Made by a program: the position numbers and the translations under genes | In this document: in pieces, positions 57,421 through 64,000 of the stretch | Position numbering within the stretch: position 1 is the stretch's first letter | Layout: every line of letters begins with the position of its first letter | Source of the DNA: Eonycteris spelaea | Taxonomy: Eukaryota > Chordata > Mammalia > Chiroptera > Pteropodidae | Assembly: GCA_003508835.1 (NCBI GenBank) | Contig: PUFA01000699.1 | Coordinates: 1 to 64,000 of the forward strand | Direction of reading: 5' to 3' | Length of the DNA stretch: 64,000 nt | The notes under the pieces: generated by a model | Told to the model about the DNA's origin: nothing | What the model saw: only the letters and a program-made list of their open reading frames with translations | Database searches by the model: none

Positions 57421-57875
57421 TGGACATGCTGTGTCCATTTTAAATACATTGTAATGTTGTCTGCCTGAACTTATGACTTGAGAGACCTAGTAATGTTCTA
57501 CTCATTGCGAGCAGCTTCAGTCATATAGTCACTTAGTGTCCCATGGTCAGGTGTTCAGTCTCTCTTTACTAGGGCCCAGTGCATAAAAGAAGATATTTTA
57601 AAATTAATCATTGTTCTCTGGTGGACAATGAATTATCTATAACCCTTAGGATTGCTTCTTACCTCTCTGGCTTGTCAGAGAGCTCACAACAACAGAACCA
57701 ATGGATATGCTGGTGTATGATCAATTATAGACTACTTACTTGCTCTGGCTTCACTTAAATGTAAATGTATATCATTTCAAGTCACTTTATACATTGTAGG
57801 AGTAGTATTAGTAGGTGTAATATATACTTTATTCAAATTTTAAAGATGTTTGTCATAACCTTTGTCACTTGAAGA
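57421..57875 (-). mobile_element. ERV-L-like internal relic, part 2
   Basis: Further sequence between the MLT1-like LTR and the L1, with GGTCAGGTGTTCAGTCTCTC and TTCTCTGGTGGACAATGAAT stretches that I link to ERV-L internal sequence from memory. There is no intact frame. The assignment is weak. Confidence 0.4.
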
Positions 57876-57879
57876 TAAA

Positions 57880-59015
57880 TCCAAGAAAAAAGTAAACAAA
57901 GAGGACTACATCAAACTAAAGAAGTTTTACACGGCAAAGAAAACCATTAGCAAAACAAAAAGACAACTTACTGATTGTGAGAAAATGTTCGCCAATTATA
58001 TATCTGATAAGGGGTTAATATCTAAAATTCATAAAGAACTGATATAACTTATCACCAAAATATGAAACAAATAAATAATCCAATTAAAAACTTGGCAAAG
58101 ACCTCAATAGACACTTCTCAAAAGAGGACATACAGATGGTCAATAAACATGAAAAGATGCTCAACATTACTAATCATCCAGGGAATATAAATTAAAACCA
58201 CAATGAGACATTACCTCACATCTGTCAGAATGACTATCATTAATAAATCAAACACACAAGAAGTGTTGTCAAGGATGTGGAGAAAAAGAACTCTCATGCA
58301 CTGTTGAAGGGATTGCAAATTGGTGCAGCCACTATGGAAACAGTATGGTAGTTTCTCAAAAAATTGAAAATGGCACTACTTTATGACCCAGTATTTCCAC
58401 TTCCGGGTATTTATCCAAAGAAATCCAAACACAAATTTGAAAATATGTAATACACTTTATGTTTTCACTGTAACACTATTTACAGTAGCCAAGATACAGA
58501 ATCAACCTAAGCGCTCAGCAGTAGATAATTGGATAAAAAAACTGTGGTACATATACACAATGGACTATTACTCAGCCATAAAAAGAATAAAATCTTACCA
58601 TTTGCAACAACACGGATGGACCTAAAGGGTGTTATGCTATGTGAAATAAGTCAGACAGAGAAAGACAATTACCACATGATTTGACTTATATGTGGAATTC
58701 GAACAAAATAACTGAACAAATAAAACAGAAACAGACTCATAAATACAGAGAAAAAACTGATGGTTGCCAGATTGGAGCTTTGTGGGGATGGGTGAAAAAG
58801 GTAAAGGTTATTAAGAAGTACAAATGGTAGTTACAAAATAGTTACAAGGATGTAAATTACAGTATAGAAAATATAGTCAATAATATTGTAATAACTATGT
58901 ATGGTGCCAGTGAGTACAAGACTTATCAGGAAGATCACTTTATAAATTATATAAATGTCTAACTACTGTGCTATATACCTGAAACTAATATGAAATAATA
59001 TTAATGTCAACAGTA
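57880..59015 (+). mobile_element. L1 3' part, plus strand, inside the ERV-L-like relic
   Basis: It starts within ORF2 (57862-58047 reads SLEDKSKKKVNKEDYIKLKK, then FYTAKKTISK) and continues through the C-terminus (58383-58625) and the 3'UTR to a short A tail near 59023. It splits the retroviral pol region. Confidence 0.92.
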
Positions 59016-59029
59016 ATTGAAAAAAATCA

Positions 59030-61850
59030 TGTGCCACTTCCTAGTGAACAAGGGTAGAGTATAATTTGCCCCTTATTTAGAAGAGATATTTTGGTATGTC
59101 TAGAATCACTTGACCCATAAAGAATTTATTTATGTGGAATTTCCCTTCATAAGTTTTTTCACCCACAGCTTAAAGCAAGCATCTGTAATATTAGGACATC
59201 TAGGTTACTGGTTACCTTCTACTCACTATACTTAAACACTATAATATGATCAATGTAGTGGACAAATGAGATGGTTCTGCAGAATGTCAAGATGATTAAG
59301 GTTCCTAGGCACTATATGTGACACAGTGAATAAAAGTTAACATAGCCTTGGGGCAAGACAATTAATGTATAATGTTGTCCCTGATAAGTGAAGGTGAAGT
59401 GTTTTGATTCTTCTTAATGATGGAGATCAATACTTTCTATAGATTGATAGGTAGATAACAAGTGCCGGAGACTTTTTTGATCTGCTCCAGTAAAGATACT
59501 ATATCTGGCACAGCAACTTCACTTTGGACTATGATCTGCTTGGGTTTATGGTAATCCACTGTCATCTTTCAAGATCCATCTGCTTCCTCAGAGCCAGACA
59601 TGAGAATTGAATGGAGATAAGATAATGACTACTAGCTTTATACCTCTTAAGTCTTTTATATTGGCACTATTTTCTGCAATTCCTTTCAGGGTGCAGAATT
59701 GCTTCCAATTCATTATCTTGGCTGGAGTGAGGGTGAAAGAAATTTTAGTGATGTCCACCTGACTCTTCATACCATAATGGCAATCACTCCAAAGTTCAAA
59801 TAACCAGCACAAGGAATTGTAACTTGATGATTCCAATTATTCACTTGCAGACTTATACATAAGCACAGAGTAGGTTTATTAACCCATTGGGCACACTAAG
59901 AATTTACTTGAGCAAAAACTTCAGTTATCACTTCACTCCATGATCCTGCATTCTAACTAGAGGATCGTAATTACATTCTACCTCTTCTGGTATCGGTATC
60001 ACTTTGGTGCTTATAGCTAATAGCTCTTAAAATTCTGGATGTTCTCTCTTTATCAATGTACATTTTCCATAGAAAAAGGATGAAGGTCTTTTTGGGAAGG
60101 ACCAGGGGATGACTGCTATATATCGTTGTGGTGTCACCAGGGTTCAGCTTCCCATTCAATGAACTCTGGATCTATGACTTGACTTAAATCCAGTAACTGA
60201 ATCAAATATTGTGACTTTCAACTGCAGTGGTTGATGTCAGAATTATGATCTCTCTGCATCTCTCTCTATCTCTATGCCTCTGTCTCTTCTCCTTCACTCT
60301 CTTACTCTCTCTGCCCTCTCTCTCCTTCTCTCTAAAAGTCAAGTAATAACACGCTAGACTGCTCATTATTTCTTGCTCCTAAAAAAACAAACAAACAAAC
60401 ACATAATCTATACTTGCCGTTATCAAAGGTACTGAGGACTCCCTGACCATTTTATGGTTATTATAGCCACCTTGCATCTGATTCCACTTGGTCTCTGACA
60501 TTCCAGAATCCTATTTTCTCCAGCAAGTTTAGAAAGCCTATTTCCATGGCAGCATCTCCTACTGCCAGTCTTGGCTTTAGAGAGCAGTCACCACTGGTCT
60601 TTCAAGTATGTAAATGTACTTAAAATTAGTGACTTTCTTATCATTTTAACAAAGAAAATGTTATCTTGGCCTTCCTAAGAACGTAGTCATGTAGTTGAGT
60701 ATCAGGCTCACATAAAACGTATATTCTAATATTTTCTACATTCCTGGCTCTTAGGACTCCTTCCTTAAGACTATTCTAAAAGAGTGTTGGCACCTTCAAT
60801 CATTTAATGCAGATCATAATCATGACCAAGATTCAAGGAGCTACATCAGCAGACTATTATGACTGATTGTGTCTTTGACAGATCATTTAATCCAAGTAAT
60901 TATTGGGTGTCCTGAGTACTCCATATCACTAAATTTCCAACTACTTAGCTTTAAATTTCACTGATTTTGGTTCATAATCCTCAAGGTTCATTTCTACATG
61001 AGTTCCCCCTGTTCCTACTAGTACAAGTTATCCAGAGCTGACAATGCTATATGGTATTCTTCCTGGAGCTAGAGCTCTATATTCCCACTTGCTGATACTT
61101 GACCCTGGTTATTGGACTGAGGACAATGAGAACTTATAGGTGAATTTGAGTATATAAAACATCATCTGCATTTTATGAAGTTTACTGCATATTCTCAAGG
61201 CAAGGGTGGACTTTCCTTTAACAAAATGGGAGAGTTCAGGAGAATCTGGATGGACAAGACTGTCTAGGCTTGTGAACCCAAGCATTCACATCTCAAGTCA
61301 TAACATCTCACACTTTTTCTGTAGGGATTCTGAATTTCTATGGAAGGTCTGTGAGGCTGTACATATACTTTGGTTTGCAATTCTTGTATCCTTATAATTA
61401 AATTAGGAGCCAACTGTATATCAAAGTCTATTTCATAGCTGCAGGAGATGAGAGTTTCCTTTATAGCTTTCATAAATGCCTTTTTGAATTTCACAGTATG
61501 CCTTCAACTGGCAGTTGGCTATCTTGATTATCATTTTCTTTTTGAATGTTTCCAATATTGTTGACATAAAACAGTTCACTTCACAACTCTTTTAATTATC
61601 ATATCGCTTGTACTGTTCAAGTGCCACTGGTACTGCAATTCTCAATTATCTCTTTCAAATTGTATCTCATCCCAATTATTCACAGGTGAAAAGACTAAAA
61701 TTGTTAGGACAGTGCATGGCAGGTACTATCACATCTTCATGTAACATCAGCAATGGGTTTTTTATATTTTGGCCTGCTTGAATAATAATTTATCTTTCAA
61801 TTCCATCCTGAGGGTCTGCTTCCTAGTAACAATTATGGTACCACCTATTG
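59030..61850 (-). mobile_element. ERV-L-like pol (and upstream) relic, part 3, minus strand
   Basis: The RT part is recognisable at about 59030-59600. The minus strand carries a Y-I-D-x catalytic box near 59243-59262 whose final Asp is replaced by His, so the active site is lost. The stretch at 59455-59520 matches the conserved ERV-L sequence upstream of it. Farther right (59600-61850) the frames are short and broken; by order this would be the N-terminal pol and gag side, but I cannot prove the domains. It contains a CT-rich run at 60248-60335. It is an old endogenous copy with no coding capacity. Confidence 0.65.
60248..60335. repeat. CT-rich low-complexity run
   Basis: TCTC/CTCT repeats with interruptions; a short (AAAC)n run follows at about 60383-60400. 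Confidence 0.9.
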
Positions 61851-62070
61851 TAGGCTGGATTCCCCAGAAAGCAGAAGGCTAGGCAAAGACTTATGTGCTA
61901 CTACTTCATGAAGTAGTGCAATTTCATATATCAGGGGATGAGAAAATTGAGGTATGGGAGGAGAGGAAGAAACAGTACAAGAATAATTTGTTGAGCTAGC
62001 TACTGCTATCTATAGAAGATGTAACTACATTTCGGGGACTTTGAGTAAAAAGCCATTACAGTGCCTGTTT
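61851..62070. mobile_element. Possible LTR-like segment
   Basis: TGTAGGCTGGATTCCCCAGA, AAGCAGAAGGCTAGG and the block ending TTTCGGGGACTTTGAG resemble an ERV-L-type LTR that I know from other mammals. If so it would be the 5' LTR of the relic to its left, since that element is on the minus strand. No family name is assigned. Confidence 0.4.
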
Positions 62071-62509
62071 GCACAATCTTTCCAGAAGAGAAAGATGAGA
62101 TGGGGCAGAATGTATTCACTGATTTATGTCTCTTATTGCTAAAAAATGACCCTGCGTAGTGCCAACTCCTTTACTTTTCCAGGTTGAATGTGTGTGAGGC
62201 AGAAGATAAAAATAAGAAATAAGATTCTGGTCAAGTCATGTCTGCATGATACTGTCCGTAGTCCAAGTAGAACTGGTTACTATAGTAAAGGCAGAACAAG
62301 ACAAAGATTAAACCAAAGAAATATAAAATATGTTTGATACATATAGTTTTATCCATTCTCACTTCTTTCATGAGCTCATTTCCCATCTTCAGTTTTCTTT
62401 CCTATGTTCTTTTATAGCTATATGTGCTCTTAGCTTAGAGAGGTAGTTTATTAAATGTTTTCTTTTTATGATTTACAGCAATATATTTTATCACAGTTTC
62501 CATTTTTCT
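62071..62509. other. Unassigned sequence
   Basis: No gene or repeat recognised. Confidence 0.4.
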
Positions 62510-64000
62510 TTGGCACATTAATCTTCAGAGTGTTTTGTATTTTTGTTTTTACATAAATTACATCAATTAAGGTTTGTTCTTCTTCTTTGTGCTATAAATT
62601 TCTATGGGTTTGACAAATGCATAGTGTCATGTATCCACCATTAAAGTATAATAAAAAATAGTTTTACACCTTAACAGTTCTCCTTTGTTTCACTAATATG
62701 ACCTCCTCCTCCCATTCCCCCAACCTTAGATGACCACTGATCCTTATTGTTTTGCCTTTTCTAGAATGTTATATTATTATATATGTATATTTTTATACAT
62801 CAGTCATATGATATTTCAATTATACAATATGTAGTATTTTCAGACTGGCTTCTTTCACTTAACAATATGCATTTAAGATTCACTCTTTTTTTGGTTTGAT
62901 TGCTCATTTTTTATTGCTAAATAATATTCTATTGTATAGATGCATTTATATGAGTTTATCCATTCTTCTGTTGAAGGGCATCTTGGTTACGCCCAGATTT
63001 TAAGGGTTATAAATAGAGCTGCTAGAAACATTTGTATGCAAGTTTTTCAGCAAACATAAAATTTCAAATTGAGTGGTTAAATACCTAGCAGTGTGATTGA
63101 TGGATTGCATGTATGGACTATATTTAGTTTTGTAAGAACCTGGCATCCAAAATTACTACGTTATTTATTTTCTATTACTACCAGCAATAAATGAGAGTTC
63201 CTGTTGCTCCACATACATGCTAACAATTAATATTGCCCTTTTTTTTCATTTTAGCCATTCTAATAAGAGCCTAGTGGTAACTCATTGATGTTTTAAAATT
63301 CTTTAATGATGAATGATGGTAAGTATATCTTCATATACTTATTTTTGCATCTGCATATAATTTTGAGTGAGATATGTCAAGATCTTTTGTCCATTTTTAA
63401 ATTAATTTTTAATTTTTTTATTGTTGAGTATTAAGAGTCCTCTGTGTATTTTGGAGACAGTCCTTTATCAAATATGTATTTTGCAAATATTTTCTTCCAG
63501 TACGTATCTTGTATTTTTATTCTCTTTACAGTATTTTTCTCAGAATGAGGTTTTAAACTTTTTATAAAATCTAATTAATCATTTTTTCTTTAATGAATCA
63601 TATTTGGCATATTATATATAAACACTAACTTCCAACTACAAGGTTAGCTAAGTTTTCTCCTATGTTTTTCCCCCAAATTTTGTAGTTTTAGTTTAATATT
63701 TATGTCTATATACTTTTTGAGTTAATTATTGTGAACAATGTAAGGTCTGTATTTCAGTTCATATTTTTACATATGGACATCCAATTGTTCAAGTCTCAGT
63801 TGTTGAAAAGCCATCTTCTCCATTGAATTGTCTTTGATCATTTCCTAAAGATCATGATATCTTGATTACTATCACTTTAAAGTAAGTAAATTAAATAGTT
63901 TGAGTCTTCCAAATTTGTTTTTCTTCAGTATCGTGTTGACGCTCATAGGTCTTTCACCTTCTTATAAAACTCCTATTAGAATCAATTTGTTGATGTCTAC
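62510..64000 (-). mobile_element. L1ME-like old LINE, minus strand, runs off the right edge
   Basis: The antisense of old L1s is followed from 3'UTR to ORF2: TCTAGAATGTTATATTATTA, GCTGCTAGAAACATTTGTAT, GAGAGTTCCTGTTGCTCCAC, TTTTGTCCATTTTTAAATTA and GACATCCAATTGTTCAAGTC. It is diverged, without intact frames, and the ORF2 5' side continues beyond the window. Confidence 0.82.

Overview
This is a 64 kb stretch of AT-rich mammalian nuclear DNA. I find no intact protein-coding gene, no spliceable gene model and no functional RNA gene. It is a gene-poor region built mostly from generations of dead LINE-1 (L1) copies and older transposons. Every open frame over about 60 codons lies in L1 ORF1, ORF2 or 5'UTR remnants, in an ERV-L-like relic, in a microsatellite, or in sequence with no protein-like character. 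The eutherian background is clear: MIR SINEs, MER5-like hAT elements, two Tigger-type elements with TA target duplications, MLT1-like LTRs, ERV-L pol and L1MA/L1ME-type LINEs. The younger L1 3' ends look like those I associate with bats. A 5S rRNA-derived SINE (21532-21760) points to a fruit bat (Pteropodidae), where 5S-derived SINEs are known. No vespertilionid-type or rhinolophid-type SINE was noticed. The species call is inference.

Layout. 1-2060: minus-strand L1 ORF2. 2061-2690: unidentified two-unit tandem repeat of about 312 bp. 2771-3692: plus-strand L1 3' end. 5068-6301: old plus-strand L1, split by a short younger L1 end. 6302-8822: nearly complete half-L1 (HAL1-like) element with 5'UTR, ORF1 and a 3' end joined across a large ORF2 deletion. 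8823-19700: mostly unassigned sequence with MER5-like, MIR, Tigger1 and MLT1-like remnants. 19728-24192: mosaic of plus and minus L1/HAL1 pieces carrying the 5S SINE. 24193-28700: unassigned sequence with a GATATA satellite. 28705-38205: stacked minus-strand L1s, one made only of 5'UTR plus the start of ORF1 inside a target duplication. 38731-39476: short L1 with a textbook 5' inversion. 39477-46100: unassigned sequence, an L1ME remnant and an L1 end. 46100-46757: second copy of the HAL1-like 5'UTR, cut by a 5.4 kb minus L1 (46758-52140). 52385-53810: plus L1. 54800-55370: L1ME. 55374-56022: Tigger-type element. 56060-61850: minus-strand ERV-L-like pol relic, split by an MLT1-like LTR and an L1. 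62510-64000: minus L1ME running off the window.

The elements do not work together as a pathway. What can be read is a history of insertion, truncation, inversion and recombination. The most unusual points are the 5S-derived SINE with extra sequence inside its target duplication, the unidentified tandem repeat, the 5'-end-only L1, the internal duplication of an endonuclease segment inside a reverse-transcriptase region, and open frames that recur at matching positions in separate L1/HAL1 5'UTR copies. No novel functional system is evident.
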